Shown piece by piece: positions 14,935 through 24,530 of a stretch of DNA of 64,000 bases; position 1 is the stretch's first letter; every line of letters starts with the position of its first letter. The stretch lies in assembly GCF_030345715.1 (NCBI RefSeq), contig NZ_JAUASX010000015.1, positions 55,580 through 119,579 on the forward strand, in the 5' to 3' direction. The DNA comes from Solimonas sp. SE-A11. Its GTDB lineage: Bacteria; Pseudomonadota; Gammaproteobacteria; Nevskiales; Nevskiaceae. A model generated the notes under the pieces. The model saw nothing but the letters and a program-made list of their open reading frames with translations. It was not told where the DNA came from and ran no database searches. Position numbers and translations under genes: made by a program.

Positions 14935-17919
14935 ATGAACATGAAAACAAGATGGCCTTTTGCGGCCACCCTGATCGCCGGCCTGCTGCTGGCGGCCTGT
15001 ACCGACCAGGATGATGGCGGTCCGGACGGCCGCCCACCGAGTCCCGGGCCCGGCAAGATCATCGCCGCGCCGCTGGGCAAGGCCGTGCCCTGCCGGCTGA
15101 CGCTGACCCCCGCCCGGGCTGAGCCAGGCGAGGTCGTGCAGGTCAACGGTATCCCTGCAAGCTTCGTCCGCCCCGGCATGCGCGTCATCGCGCGCGACGG
15201 CTCGTCCGAAGCGATCGGCGCGGCGTTCTTCGAGGCGCCCGCCAGCGGCCAGCCCTCGCGCTTCACCGTGCCACCGCGCCCGGCCAAACCGCTCGAAGGC
15301 GGCCCTGTGCTGATCGAGATCGGCGACGGACGCCAGCGCTGCGAGGCCGTGTCGCTGGAGATCGGCGCTTTGCCGGATGCCGAACCCGCGCTGGTCGGGC
15401 GGGTGGCGGACAAGCTGGAGGAATGGCTGGAACTGCAGGTCCGCCTGCTTGGCGGCGATCCCGCAACCCTGCTGACCGCGGACCGCAGCGCGATCGATCC
15501 CTCCCTGCTGCCCTTTGCGCTCAACCTGCGCCTGCTGGGCAGCGAGGCACAGCCGGGCTGGTTGCGCAGGCAGGTGACGCAGGCCGTCGCCAGCGGTGAT
15601 CGTGTGATCCCCGGCGTGATGGCAGCCGCCGATCTGGAAGGCGAACTCGACCGCGCCATCGCCGAACTGCGCGAACTGCCGCTCCCGACTCTCGCCGCAG
15701 CCGTCCTGGCCAAGAACGCGCTCTGCCAGGGTGAGCAGCTGACCCCCAACCCTCCGCCGATCGGCAGCGCCGCGGAGTTGTCGCGTCGCATGCTGGCCGC
15801 CGGCAAGGGCGGGCTGTACCAGAGCAATGCGCTGGGTCAGCTCCTCGGCACGGTCGGCATCGCGGCCAGCGAGGAGGCCAGCAACGGGGCCAATGCCTTC
15901 GGAGCCGGCAACGTCAGCCTCGGGGCCAACGCCCTGGGCGCCAAGCTCTACATCCTCAAGACCACGGAAGCCGCCCGCCAAGCGCTGGAGCCCCGCACCA
16001 TCGAATCCTTCGACGTGCGGCGCGCCGACACGCTGTTGGTAGAGGACCGCCCGGCCAACCAGCCAGGCCGCTGGGAGAATGCTTCGGTCATCGCCGTCGG
16101 CACGGAGTTCAACATCAATGCCGCCGCACTGGAGGGCCTGATCACCACGGTCGGCATGATTCCCGGCCCGGTGGGCGCCGCCGTCGGCGTGGGCAGCACC
16201 GCTTTCGCCAATCCGCTCAGCAATATCCAGAGCGAGCTGACCGAGGACGGCTGCACTCGCATCAAGGCTCCGCGCTACGGCCCGATCAACGTCTCTGACG
16301 AGGACTGGACGCGCTCCGAAATCATCGGCGATGCAGTGACGCGCATCGATCACCGCACCTACCGTGGCGCAGCCATCGGCGGCGCGGAACTCAAAATCAC
16401 CCTGCGCGGCGAGAAGTTCGGCGTGCTCAGTGTCGGCATTTCCCGGACCTTCGCCATCGCCGTGAATCCGCAGATGCTGTCGCTGCTGCCTTCCTCGGTA
16501 CGCCTGTCGGCACCGGGACAGACCGCCAGCATCGGCGCCACCATCGCCAATTCCGAGGCCGGGCCCAATGGCCCGGTCAACATCGCACGGCGCATCCTGA
16601 CCCTGGGCGACCACCAGATCAGCAACACCCGGATCAGCGGTGACCTGCTGGAGGCGGATGTGCAGACCAGCGCCAAGCGTGAGGACTTCCCGCTACGCAT
16701 CGAGTTCAAGCCGCTGAATCCGGTGCTGCCCGGCGGGCCGCCGCGCGAGCGCATCGCCGTGATCGACATCGGCGGCGAACTCACGCTGAAGCGCCAGGGC
16801 AGCGCCTGCCTGCTGCCGGGCTCGGAGGTGGAGTTCCAGGCCAACCTGGCCGGATTTGCGGCCAACGAACTGGGCGTGGACCTGCAGCTCAGCGGCGGCA
16901 CACTGGTCAGCCATGCCAACAACCAGGCCGCTCAGCGCATCGTGGTGCGTGCCGGCGAAGCCGGCACGCTGAGCCTGCGCGCCACCTCGCGCGCCGACCG
17001 CAATGCCAGCGACGAGATCAGCCTGCCGGTGCTGCGCAGCTGCCTGCGCAAGGTCCACTACTCGGGCACCTCCTTCGACGCCGGTGGCATCGGGACCGAG
17101 TCCGACGGCAGCGAATCCTGCCCGCCTTTCTCGACCGTCGAGCTGCAAAGCACGCGCATCGGAGTCGATCCGGAGGAGATCGTGTTGCCGCCTGCGATCC
17201 CGCCGGACGGAAAGCTCTGGTTCGAGCGCAGCGAGCGCATCACGGCAGACTTCCTCACCGATTTCACCCTGCGCCAGGGTGACGGCGAGGGCAACTGCCC
17301 CAGCGCGCGGCTCAGCGGCAGCAGCAAAGGCGAGGGCCTGACCTATGCACGCGAGGACGGCACGCTGGGCCTGCGCCTGAATGCCGACATCAGCGGCAGC
17401 TGTGTATCCCAGGGAGATATCTCGGGCTGTAGCGGCAACCAGGCCACCGGCGTCATGAACACCCTGAGCTACTTCGAGGTCACCGAGGACACGCCCGTAC
17501 GCATCGAGGGAGAGTTGCGATGCGCGAACCTGTCCGGGCTGGTCCTGATGACGGCCTTCTCCGGTATCGCCTCGCGCTATGAAAACGGCGTGACACCCTA
17601 CATCCCGACCGACCCGATTGAGGGCAGCCTGATCCGCAAGCCCGACGGCAGCGGGCGGGTGCCGGTTCTGTGGGTGGCGGAATGCAAGTCGGCGAACCAG
17701 GTTATCCCCTTCTCCGAGACCGTGATTTTCCAGGCGCCCCGGCGGGTCGGCGGCAAGGATCTGATCATCGTCTCGACCAGCGGATCGGCCCAGGTTCTGG
17801 CGAGTGGCAAGCCCGCCATGGTACCGATCAGCGATCCGTCGCAGATTCCCTTCCCCGCCCCCGGCAACTACCGCAGTACGGCTGATGTGGAGTTCCGCGT
17901 GAAGCTGCTGCCGCAGTAG
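14935..17919 (+). CDS. Large lipoprotein of unknown function
   Basis: A 994-residue protein with a clear lipoprotein signal: hydrophobic core and lipobox LAAC with Cys22, then an acidic, flexible TDQDDGG start, which favours release to the outer membrane. The first 110 residues after the signal look like a beta-sandwich (PARAEPGEVVQVNG). A helical region spans about 130-300. A glycine/asparagine-rich segment follows (GANAFGAGNVSLGANALGA). From about 450 there are beta-rich Ig-like stretches with scattered cysteine pairs (CPPF, CVSQGDISGC). No family was recognised. The ATG at 14941 is an alternative start that also keeps the lipobox. The upstream gene is 20 bases away. Confidence 0.6.
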   Translation: MNMKTRWPFAATLIAGLLLAACTDQDDGGPDGRPPSPGPGKIIAAPLGKAVPCRLTLTPARAEPGEVVQVNGIPASFVRPGMRVIARDGSSEAIGAAFFEAPASGQPSRFTVPPRPAKPLEGGPVLIEIGDGRQRCEAVSLEIGALPDAEPALVGRVADKLEEWLELQVRLLGGDPATLLTADRSAIDPSLLPFALNLRLLGSEAQPGWLRRQVTQAVASGDRVIPGVMAAADLEGELDRAIAELRELPLPTLAAAVLAKNALCQGEQLTPNPPPIGSAAELSRRMLAAGKGGLYQSNALGQLLGTVGIAASEEASNGANAFGAGNVSLGANALGAKLYILKTTEAARQALEPRTIESFDVRRADTLLVEDRPANQPGRWENASVIAVGTEFNINAAALEGLITTVGMIPGPVGAAVGVGSTAFANPLSNIQSELTEDGCTRIKAPRYGPINVSDEDWTRSEIIGDAVTRIDHRTYRGAAIGGAELKITLRGEKFGVLSVGISRTFAIAVNPQMLSLLPSSVRLSAPGQTASIGATIANSEAGPNGPVNIARRILTLGDHQISNTRISGDLLEADVQTSAKREDFPLRIEFKPLNPVLPGGPPRERIAVIDIGGELTLKRQGSACLLPGSEVEFQANLAGFAANELGVDLQLSGGTLVSHANNQAAQRIVVRAGEAGTLSLRATSRADRNASDEISLPVLRSCLRKVHYSGTSFDAGGIGTESDGSESCPPFSTVELQSTRIGVDPEEIVLPPAIPPDGKLWFERSERITADFLTDFTLRQGDGEGNCPSARLSGSSKGEGLTYAREDGTLGLRLNADISGSCVSQGDISGCSGNQATGVMNTLSYFEVTEDTPVRIEGELRCANLSGLVLMTAFSGIASRYENGVTPYIPTDPIEGSLIRKPDGSGRVPVLWVAECKSANQVIPFSETVIFQAPRRVGGKDLIIVSTSGSAQVLASGKPAMVPISDPSQIPFPAPGNYRSTADVEFRVKLLPQ

Positions 17920-17931
17920 AGGCTCCAGACT

Positions 17932-18750
17932 TCAGCGGCTGACCGCGCGCAGCAATGCCAGCGGGCCCATCAGCCGCAGCCGCTGAAGTTCCTCTTCCCC
18001 GCGCAGCAGCAAGGTACCGGCAAAACCCAGCGCGTTGACCCCCAACCCTTCGTGCGCGCCGCGGCTGCGGCGCACCACCATCATCCAGTCCGGCGTCATC
18101 AGCAGGTTGTAGCCGCTGTAGCCCGCTGCCCCGCCGAGGCCGATCCCGGCAATCAGATGATCGTAGCGTGCTCGCAGCCGCGCGGGCTGTGCCAGGTCCT
18201 GCGGCGACAGCTCCACGCAGGCATGGGCGAAGGGCCAGCCGGCTTCCCGCTGCGCCCACTGCCGCGGGTCGAAGGGCTGCGCCTCGGCGGCTGGCATCAG
18301 CGGCCAGGGCAGCAACTGCACATGGCGGTGCCGCTGGCTGGCACCGGCGGCCGCGCCGCCGTTGAAGAAGGCAAGTCCCGCGGTCTGCCGCAACACCTGC
18401 GCCACCGCGGCGAAATCCGCTTCCTCCAGTGCCGCTTCCTGCTCGGCGAAGGCACGGGTCACCACCAGCACGTGGCCTTCCAGCACCTGGAATTTGTTGA
18501 GTAGCAACGCGTGCGTGTCAGACAGCTCGGCCACGAGCATCGCGGGGTCATAGGGCAGGAAGGGATTCGTCGGCTGCGGGGCGGCACGCTGGCGCTGCTC
18601 GGAGTCGCTCTTGCGGCGCAGGTCGCCGACACGCAGCACGAAGTCCAGCCCCTGGTCGCGCACGACCTGCGGCCGCGTCGGGATCGGCTGCAGGGCGCCG
18701 CTGTCCAGCGCGCGGCGCGTGGCCGCGCGGATCCGCTCCGGCAGGTCCAT
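17932..18750 (-). CDS. Ap4A phosphorylase-like ATP adenylyltransferase
   Basis: A 272-residue member of the HIT-like Ap4A phosphorylase (ATP adenylyltransferase) family, which splits diadenosine tetraphosphate with phosphate. NKFQVLEGHVLVVTR is the typical substrate-contact strand and GASQRHRHVQLLPWP carries the H-x-H-x motif of the nucleotidyl-histidine site. NLLMTPDWMMVVRR in the C-terminal half is also typical of the family. It starts 2 bases after the stop of the SDR gene, so the two are co-transcribed. Confidence 0.82.
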   Translation of the reverse strand: MDLPERIRAATRRALDSGALQPIPTRPQVVRDQGLDFVLRVGDLRRKSDSEQRQRAAPQPTNPFLPYDPAMLVAELSDTHALLLNKFQVLEGHVLVVTRAFAEQEAALEEADFAAVAQVLRQTAGLAFFNGGAAAGASQRHRHVQLLPWPLMPAAEAQPFDPRQWAQREAGWPFAHACVELSPQDLAQPARLRARYDHLIAGIGLGGAAGYSGYNLLMTPDWMMVVRRSRGAHEGLGVNALGFAGTLLLRGEEELQRLRLMGPLALLRAVSR

Positions 18751-18752
18751 GC

Positions 18753-19487
18753 TCAGCCCAGGCGCAGGCCGCCATCCACCGGCAGCACGGCACCGGTGAT
18801 GTAGGCCGCCTCCGGCGACAGCAGGAATTTCACGGCACGGGCGATCTCCTCACCGCCGCCCAGACGCGCCATCGGCACGCGCGCGAGTTCGGCGTGCTGC
18901 TGCAGCTTGTTGAGGCTGCCGGCCTCGGGCCAGATCATGTGACCCGGCGCGACGCCGTTGACGCGAATGCGCGGCGACAGTTCAAGTGCCAGCGATTCCG
19001 TCACCGCCCACAGGCCGGCCTTGGCCGCGGTGTAGGCGCTGTAGCCGCGCTGCGGGCGCCGGGCATGCACGTCGATGATGTTCACCACCGCGCCCTGCTC
19101 CATGCGCGCGGCGCAGGCCTGGGTCAGCAGCAGGGGCGCGCGCAGGTTGCTGCCCACCAGGTCCTCGAAGGCCGCGGCGGTCAACTCGCCGACTGGCGTG
19201 GGATACCAGGTGGAAGCATTGTTCACCAGCGCATCCAGCCGCCCCCAGCACTCGTGCGCCGCCTGCGCCAGCTTCTCCAGTGCCGCGGGGTCCAGCAGGT
19301 CGGCCTGCAGGGCCTGGGCCGAGTCCGGGCGGGCCTGGTTGAGGGTCATGGCCAGGGCCCAGGCCTCCTCGAAGGAGCGGTTGGCGTGGATCACAACACT
19401 CCAGCCCGCCGCATGCATCTCGCGCACGATGGCCGCGCCTACGCGCCGGGCGGCGCCTGTGACCAAGATCACTGGTGACATTGCCAT
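18753..19487 (-). CDS. Pteridine reductase-like short-chain dehydrogenase
   Basis: A 244-residue SDR. The cofactor motif TGAARRVG fits the TGxxxRxG form of pteridine reductases (PTR1/FolM), with an NADPH-type basic pair. The catalytic motif YSAYTAAKAG gives YxxxK, NNAS is at about 85, and GAVLPVDGG lies near the end. A role in reducing dihydrobiopterin or dihydrofolate-type pterins is likely from family knowledge. Start codons at 19487 and 19481 (MSPVILV) are both possible. It runs divergent from uppP with a 58-base gap. Confidence 0.8.
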   Translation of the reverse strand: MAMSPVILVTGAARRVGAAIVREMHAAGWSVVIHANRSFEEAWALAMTLNQARPDSAQALQADLLDPAALEKLAQAAHECWGRLDALVNNASTWYPTPVGELTAAAFEDLVGSNLRAPLLLTQACAARMEQGAVVNIIDVHARRPQRGYSAYTAAKAGLWAVTESLALELSPRIRVNGVAPGHMIWPEAGSLNKLQQHAELARVPMARLGGGEEIARAVKFLLSPEAAYITGAVLPVDGGLRLG

Positions 19488-19545
19488 GACGTACCTTTGC
19501 TTTATCCTTAGACGCTCTTTCCTCAATGCCAAGTGTAACTGTCCT

Positions 19546-20331
19546 GTGGACGGCATCCTCGAAGCGATTCTCCTCGGCGTCATCGAAGGCGTCACCGAAT
19601 TCCTCCCCATCTCCAGCACCGGTCATCTGTTGATCGCCCAGCACTGGCTGGAGCGCCGCTCGGACCTGTTCAACGTTGCGATCCAGGCCGGTGCCATCCT
19701 GGCGGTGACCCTGGTCTACCGCCGGCGCCTGCTGGACCTGGCCACCACCTGGCGCGATCCCGGCACGCGTGACTACCTGGCCAAGCTGGCCACGGCCTTC
19801 GGCGTCACTGCCGCGGGGGGCCTGACGGCCAAGAAGCTGGGGGCGGAATTGCCCGACACGGTGCAGCCGGTCGCCTGGGCCCTGATCGTCGGCGCTTTCG
19901 TGATCTTCGCCGTGGAACGCTGGAACCGCGGACGTCCGATCGTGGAGGCCGTAACCTGGAAGGTGGCGATTGCAGTGGGCGTGGCGCAGGTGATCGCGGC
20001 GGTCTTCCCCGGCGCCTCGCGCTCCGCCGCGGCGATCTTCGCGGCCTTGCTGTTCGGCCTGTCCTGCCGCCCGCGCGCGGCGGAATTCGCCTTCATGGTC
20101 GGCATCCCGACGATGTTCGCCGCCACCGGCTACGAGCTGTACAAGACCCTGGGCAACCCCGCGGCGGCACAGGCGGAGAACTGGGCGGAACTGGGCATCG
20201 CCTTCGGCGTATCGGCGGCGGTGGGCTTCTTCACCGTGAAATGGCTGATGAAGTTCATCTCCAGCCACAGCTTCGAGCCGTTCGCGTGGTATCGGCTGGC
20301 GCTCGGCGGGGTACTGCTGACGATGCTGTAG
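19546..20331 (+). CDS. uppP: Undecaprenyl-diphosphatase
   Basis: A 261-residue integral membrane phosphatase that recycles undecaprenyl diphosphate to the monophosphate carrier for cell-wall synthesis; it also gives bacitracin tolerance. The signature motif EGVTEFLPISSTGHLL lies near the N-terminus, and PGASRSAAAI is the second catalytic motif. About eight membrane helices are predicted. The GTG at 19546 (VDGILEAILLGVIEG) aligns with the usual family start; the ATG at 19486 would add a cysteine-rich leader not typical of the family. Confidence 0.95.
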   Translation: MDGILEAILLGVIEGVTEFLPISSTGHLLIAQHWLERRSDLFNVAIQAGAILAVTLVYRRRLLDLATTWRDPGTRDYLAKLATAFGVTAAGGLTAKKLGAELPDTVQPVAWALIVGAFVIFAVERWNRGRPIVEAVTWKVAIAVGVAQVIAAVFPGASRSAAAIFAALLFGLSCRPRAAEFAFMVGIPTMFAATGYELYKTLGNPAAAQAENWAELGIAFGVSAAVGFFTVKWLMKFISSHSFEPFAWYRLALGGVLLTML

Positions 20332-20374
20332 CGGCGTCCCTGTCCGCAAGGGCGGCCGTGCGGATGCAGACGCG

Positions 20375-20411
20375 AGCTTGCTGGCGGCAAGCTGCTGGTC
20401 GCCAGCAAGCT
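20375..20411. terminator. Inverted repeat between convergent uppP and cca
   Basis: Twelve-base arms AGCTTGCTGGCG and CGCCAGCAAGCT match perfectly around a 13-base loop in the 100-base gap between two convergent stops. It may act as a bidirectional terminator. It has no T tract. Confidence 0.4.
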
Positions 20412-20431
20412 GACTCGTGCATGCGTGGCGC

Positions 20432-21682
20432 TCACATCGAGTCGGGTTGCCGGACCGCCTGCTGCTGCGCCTTCCAATCCTTCAGACGCCGCGTGCGCCG
20501 CTCCTTCAGCGCCTCGCCGATGGCCGCGCCGCTGATGCCGTCGGCCATCACCTGGGCCGCCTGGATCTCGTTGGCGGCCACGCGCGCCGCGCGCAGGTAG
20601 TCGGCCTGCTCGTAGGGGCTTTCCTCGAAGCCGAGACGGCCGCGCGCATCGCAGACACTGGCCTGCAGTACCTGCTCGAAACGCTCACCCTTTGCAAAGC
20701 CTCCCATCCGCTCCAGCAGGCCCAGCAGCGTCGAAGGCTTGAGCTGCAGCGCCTGGTGGATGATCAGGTGCTCCTTGGTATGCACCAGCGCGAGGTCGCG
20801 GCAGGCCGAAGGCACGCGCAGGCGCGCACTGAAGGTCTCCACCAGCGGCACGCCGCGCATGTCGTGCATGCGGTGGCTGGGCCACTCCTGCTGCGGCGTA
20901 GCACCCTTGCCAAGGTCGTGCACCAGCACGGCGTAGCGCACCTCCAGCGGCAGTTGCAGCGCCGCCGAGGTGTCCACGCACATCAGCACGTGGACCAGCG
21001 TGTCCACTTCGGGGTGATAGTCGGCGCGCTGCGGCACTCCGTGCAGCGCCGCCAGCTCGGGCATGATGCGCGCCAGTGCACCGCACTCGTGCAGCGTGCG
21101 GAAGTAGGTGCCGGGCGAATCCGTCATCAGGCCCTTCCTGGTCTCCTGCCAGACGCGCTCGGGCACCAGGTGATCCACCTCGCCGCTGTCGACCATCTGT
21201 CGCATCAGCGTCAATGTCTGCTCGGCCACGCGGAAGCCCAACGACGCGAAACGCGCGTGGAAGCGCGCCACGCGCAGGATTCGCACCGGGTCTTCGCAGA
21301 AGGCCTCCGACACGTGGCGCAGCAGGCGCGCGTCGAGGTCGCGCTGGCCACCGTAGGGATCGACCAGCCGGCCGTCATCGTCGCGGGCGATGGCGTTGAT
21401 CGTCAGGTCACGCCGGATCAGATCGTCCTCCAGCGTGACCTCGGGGCCGGTGTGGAAGCTGAACCCGCGGTAGCCCGGTGCAGTTTTTCGCTCGGTGCGC
21501 GCCAGCGCATGCTCTTCCTTGGTCTGCGGATGCAGGAACACCGGGAAGTCCTTGCCCACCGGCAGGTAGCCGGCCGCGCCCATCTCCTCGGGCGTGGCGC
21601 CGACCACCACCCAGTCGCGCTCACGTATGGGCAAGCCCAGCCGCTCGTCGCGTACCGCTCCACCAACGAGATAGCGCTTCAC
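20432..21682 (-). CDS. cca: CCA-adding tRNA nucleotidyltransferase with HD domain
   Basis: A 416-residue enzyme that builds or repairs the 3' CCA of tRNAs. The N-terminus YLVGGAVRDERLGLPIRERDW is the class II nucleotidyltransferase motif, with RRDLTINAIA and EDPVRILRVARF following. An HD phosphohydrolase domain is present (VHDLGKGATPQQEWPSH), as in the E. coli enzyme. Translation probably starts at GTG (21682), overlapping the slt stop as GTGA, because the motif begins right there. Confidence 0.95.
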   Translation of the reverse strand: MKRYLVGGAVRDERLGLPIRERDWVVVGATPEEMGAAGYLPVGKDFPVFLHPQTKEEHALARTERKTAPGYRGFSFHTGPEVTLEDDLIRRDLTINAIARDDDGRLVDPYGGQRDLDARLLRHVSEAFCEDPVRILRVARFHARFASLGFRVAEQTLTLMRQMVDSGEVDHLVPERVWQETRKGLMTDSPGTYFRTLHECGALARIMPELAALHGVPQRADYHPEVDTLVHVLMCVDTSAALQLPLEVRYAVLVHDLGKGATPQQEWPSHRMHDMRGVPLVETFSARLRVPSACRDLALVHTKEHLIIHQALQLKPSTLLGLLERMGGFAKGERFEQVLQASVCDARGRLGFEESPYEQADYLRAARVAANEIQAAQVMADGISGAAIGEALKERRTRRLKDWKAQQQAVRQPDSM

Positions 21683-23643
21683 ACGCAGCCCGGGCTGCCC
21701 TTCAGGCAGGCCGCCGCTGCCGGCGTCGGGATCGACACCGGCAGCAGGAGATTGCTCGCATCCTGCGGCTGGCCCGAAGCCAGCCAGCCGTCGGCGGTGA
21801 TGTGCCAGATGATCTTCTGGATGTAGCCGCGCGTCTCGTTGTACGGCACGTTCTCGATCCACACGTCGGCGTCGCGCGGCTCTTGCGGCAGCCAGCGTGC
21901 CACTGCGTTGGGACCCGCGTTGTAGGCGCCCAGCGTCAGGATGAAGCGGCCGCCGAAACGGTCGGTCTGGTCGCGCAGGTAGGCGGCTCCCAGCGGCACG
22001 TTAATGGCGGGGTCGAACAGCGACTCGCGCGTAGGCGCCGGCTGCTTCCACTTGCGCGCCACCTGCTGCGCGGTGGGCATCAGCAGCTGCAGCAGGCCCA
22101 GGGCCTGCGAGCGCGATACCGCGGTGGGCAGGAACAGGCTCTCCTGGCGCATCACGCCGTAGATCCAGGGCCCCGGGATGCCGGCGAACTGGGCGCCCGC
22201 CTCGATCTCCTTGGTGAATGCCTGCGGATACAGCAGCGTCAGGTCGCGGGTCAGGTTCATCTGGTTGAGCATGCCCACCGACTGGATATGCCAGCCCCAG
22301 GCCGAGGCCAGGCGTGCGGCCTGCACGCGCGTGAGCTCGTCCGCACCCTGCAGCGCCAGGCGCCACTCGGGGTTGGCCAGGTCGGTACGCTCGATCAGGT
22401 ACAGCTCGCGGGCACGCTGCATCTCCGGCTTGGCCATCAGCTGCTGCTGCACGGCCTCGTCCACCACCAGCTTCTGCGACACCGGCACCAGCTTCTTCTG
22501 CAGGCGCCAGGCGGCCAGCACGGCGTAGTAGCCGTTGTCCTGCATCAGCGTGCTGTAGATCGGCTCGGCCTGCGCGCGACGGCCCAGCGTCTCCAGCGCG
22601 CGGGCGCGCCAGTAGCTCCAGCGCGGCTCCGCCGCCTGCGCCGCCGGCATGGCGTGCAGCCACTGCGCGGCCAGCTCCCACTGGCCCTGCCACAGCGCCG
22701 CGCGCACGCGCCACTCCTGCGCCTTGTCGTCCAGGGCGTCTTCGGGCACCAGCTTGTAGAGCGACAGCGCCTCGGAGCGGCGGTCCAGCGCGTAGCCCAT
22801 GGCCAGGTCGCGGCGCAGCTCGGCGATCTGCCGCGCGTCGATGCGGCGGCGCTCGATCATCTTGGGCAGCAGCGGCGCGATCTCGTCCGGCTTGCTGCGC
22901 GCCAGCTTGGCCCAGGCGGCTTCCAGCGGCGCCCACTCCACGGTGTCCTGCGGCGCGGCGATCAGCGCCTCGATGGCGGGGCGCGGCTCGCGCAGCAGGC
23001 GCGACCAGCGCTGCAGCGGCGCCGCGCGTGCGGCCGGCACGCCGCGCAGCAGCCAGTCAGCCAACTCCGTGTTGCCGGCCTCCAGCGCCAGGCGGGCGCG
23101 CTGCTCCAGGCGCTCCGGCGTCAACACGCCGCGCTGCTGCAGCCACTGGAACGGCGGCACGCAGGCCTGCGGCAGCTGCTGGCCGGTCATCCACACGCCC
23201 AGAATCTCGTCGCGCAGGCCGTCCTCGATACCGCCGGTCTGCAGCCAGGCGTTGTAGCGGTGACAGCGCAGGGTATCGTCGGACGCCGTCGCGTCGCTGT
23301 TGGCCAGCAGGGTGGTCCACTGCTGGCGCTGGGCCAGGTTGCCCAGCCAGTCGCGCTGCAGGGCACGCGCGGCCGGCAGCGCGGAGTTGGCCCGCAGCCA
23401 ACCGGCGATCTCGGCGTCCAGCGCCTCGCCCGGGCGGGTCTTGAGCGCCTGGCGCAGGCGCGCCGCCTGCAGGTACGGATACAGGATGTAGTTGCGCAGG
23501 CCCGGGCTTTCGGCGGCCTCACCGCCGCTCTCGACGGTCTTTAGGGCGGAACGGAACTCGACGCGCAGCACGTCGCTGGTGGTCTGGGCCGAGACGGTGC
23601 CGCTCAGGAATAAGCACAGAAGGAATGCTGGGAGACGGAGCAT
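21679..23643 (-). CDS. slt: Soluble lytic murein transglycosylase
   Basis: A 654-residue periplasmic enzyme that cleaves peptidoglycan glycan strands to 1,6-anhydromuropeptides. Residues 1-20 form a signal peptide (FLLCLFLSGTVSAQ). A long alpha-superhelical U/L-domain follows. The C-terminal catalytic domain has GVMRQESLFLPTAVS with the catalytic glutamate, then ALGLLQLLMPTA and LTLGAYNAGPNAV. The start at 23643 fits the signal peptide; a longer frame adds an implausible leader. Its stop overlaps the cca start. Confidence 0.92.
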   Translation of the reverse strand: MLRLPAFLLCLFLSGTVSAQTTSDVLRVEFRSALKTVESGGEAAESPGLRNYILYPYLQAARLRQALKTRPGEALDAEIAGWLRANSALPAARALQRDWLGNLAQRQQWTTLLANSDATASDDTLRCHRYNAWLQTGGIEDGLRDEILGVWMTGQQLPQACVPPFQWLQQRGVLTPERLEQRARLALEAGNTELADWLLRGVPAARAAPLQRWSRLLREPRPAIEALIAAPQDTVEWAPLEAAWAKLARSKPDEIAPLLPKMIERRRIDARQIAELRRDLAMGYALDRRSEALSLYKLVPEDALDDKAQEWRVRAALWQGQWELAAQWLHAMPAAQAAEPRWSYWRARALETLGRRAQAEPIYSTLMQDNGYYAVLAAWRLQKKLVPVSQKLVVDEAVQQQLMAKPEMQRARELYLIERTDLANPEWRLALQGADELTRVQAARLASAWGWHIQSVGMLNQMNLTRDLTLLYPQAFTKEIEAGAQFAGIPGPWIYGVMRQESLFLPTAVSRSQALGLLQLLMPTAQQVARKWKQPAPTRESLFDPAINVPLGAAYLRDQTDRFGGRFILTLGAYNAGPNAVARWLPQEPRDADVWIENVPYNETRGYIQKIIWHITADGWLASGQPQDASNLLLPVSIPTPAAAACLKGSPGCV

Positions 23644-23713
23644 CAGTGGGGGGTGCCTGTTGTAGGATGCGCGCCTCATTGTAGTGCGCTGCAACCTGAG
23701 AGTTCGCTGAATC

Positions 23714-24502
23714 ATGGAATCCTTGCTCATCTACCTTCTGACCGGCGCAGCGGCCGGATTGCTCGCCGGATTGTTCGGGATCGGCGGCGGCATGGTCATG
23801 GTGCCGGCGCTGGCGCTCGTGCTCCCAGGCCAGGGCGTGCCACCGGAAGTGACCATGCAGGTCGCCGTGGCCACCTCGCTGGCCGTGATCTCCGCCACCT
23901 CCATCTCGTCCATGCTCAGCCACCAGAAGCACGGCGCGGTGATCTGGCCGGTGTTCCGCTGGATGGCCCTGGGCCTGGTCGCCGGCTCGGTGGGCGGCGC
24001 CTTCGTCGCCGACCAGCTCGCCAGCCGGACCCTGGCCCTGATCGTGGGTTGCGGCGCGCTGGCCGTGGCCGCGCAGATGTTCTTCGACCTCAAGCCCAAG
24101 GCCGCCGCGCCCCTGCCCGGCCCCACCGCGCTGACCGGCACCGGCGGCGTCATCGGCCTGCTGTCGGCCCTGGTCGGCATCGGCGGCGGCTCGCTGACCG
24201 TGCCTTTCCTGACCTGGCGCAGCGTGGACATCCGCAAGGCCGTGGGCACCTCGGCCGCCTGCGGCGTGCCGATCGCCTGGGCCGGCGCCGTGGGGTTCAT
24301 CCTGTCCGGCTGGGACCGCGCGGACCTGCCCTCCCCGCACCTGGGCTACGTCAGCCTGCACGGCTTCGCCGGCCTGGCCATCGCCAGCGTGCTGATGGCG
24401 CCGCTGGGGGCGAAGCTCGCACACCGCCTGCCGCCGCGGCAGCTGAAGCGCGGTTTCGCCCTGCTGCTGACCGGCGTTGGGATCAAGATGCTGATTGGCT
24501 AG
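23714..24502 (+). CDS. TauE/SafE family membrane carrier
   Basis: A 262-residue integral membrane protein of the TSUP family, with eight predicted helices in two repeats. Each repeat starts with the family glycine motif: GLLAGLFGIGGGMVMVPAL near residue 15 and GLLSALVGIGGGSLTVPFL near 150. Members export or import sulfite, sulfoacetate and related anions. Substrate cannot be told from sequence; an ATP sulfurylase gene lies 1.7 kb away but is not in the same transcript. Confidence 0.88.
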   Translation: MESLLIYLLTGAAAGLLAGLFGIGGGMVMVPALALVLPGQGVPPEVTMQVAVATSLAVISATSISSMLSHQKHGAVIWPVFRWMALGLVAGSVGGAFVADQLASRTLALIVGCGALAVAAQMFFDLKPKAAAPLPGPTALTGTGGVIGLLSALVGIGGGSLTVPFLTWRSVDIRKAVGTSAACGVPIAWAGAVGFILSGWDRADLPSPHLGYVSLHGFAGLAIASVLMAPLGAKLAHRLPPRQLKRGFALLLTGVGIKMLIG

Positions 24503-24530
24503 AATCAGCGGGCGGCGATCATCGCCGCGG

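Noticed and set aside
14623-16614. Long minus-strand open frame opposite the 994-residue lipoprotein
   Set aside because: Biased composition and no start or domain; the plus frame has a lipobox and signal peptide.
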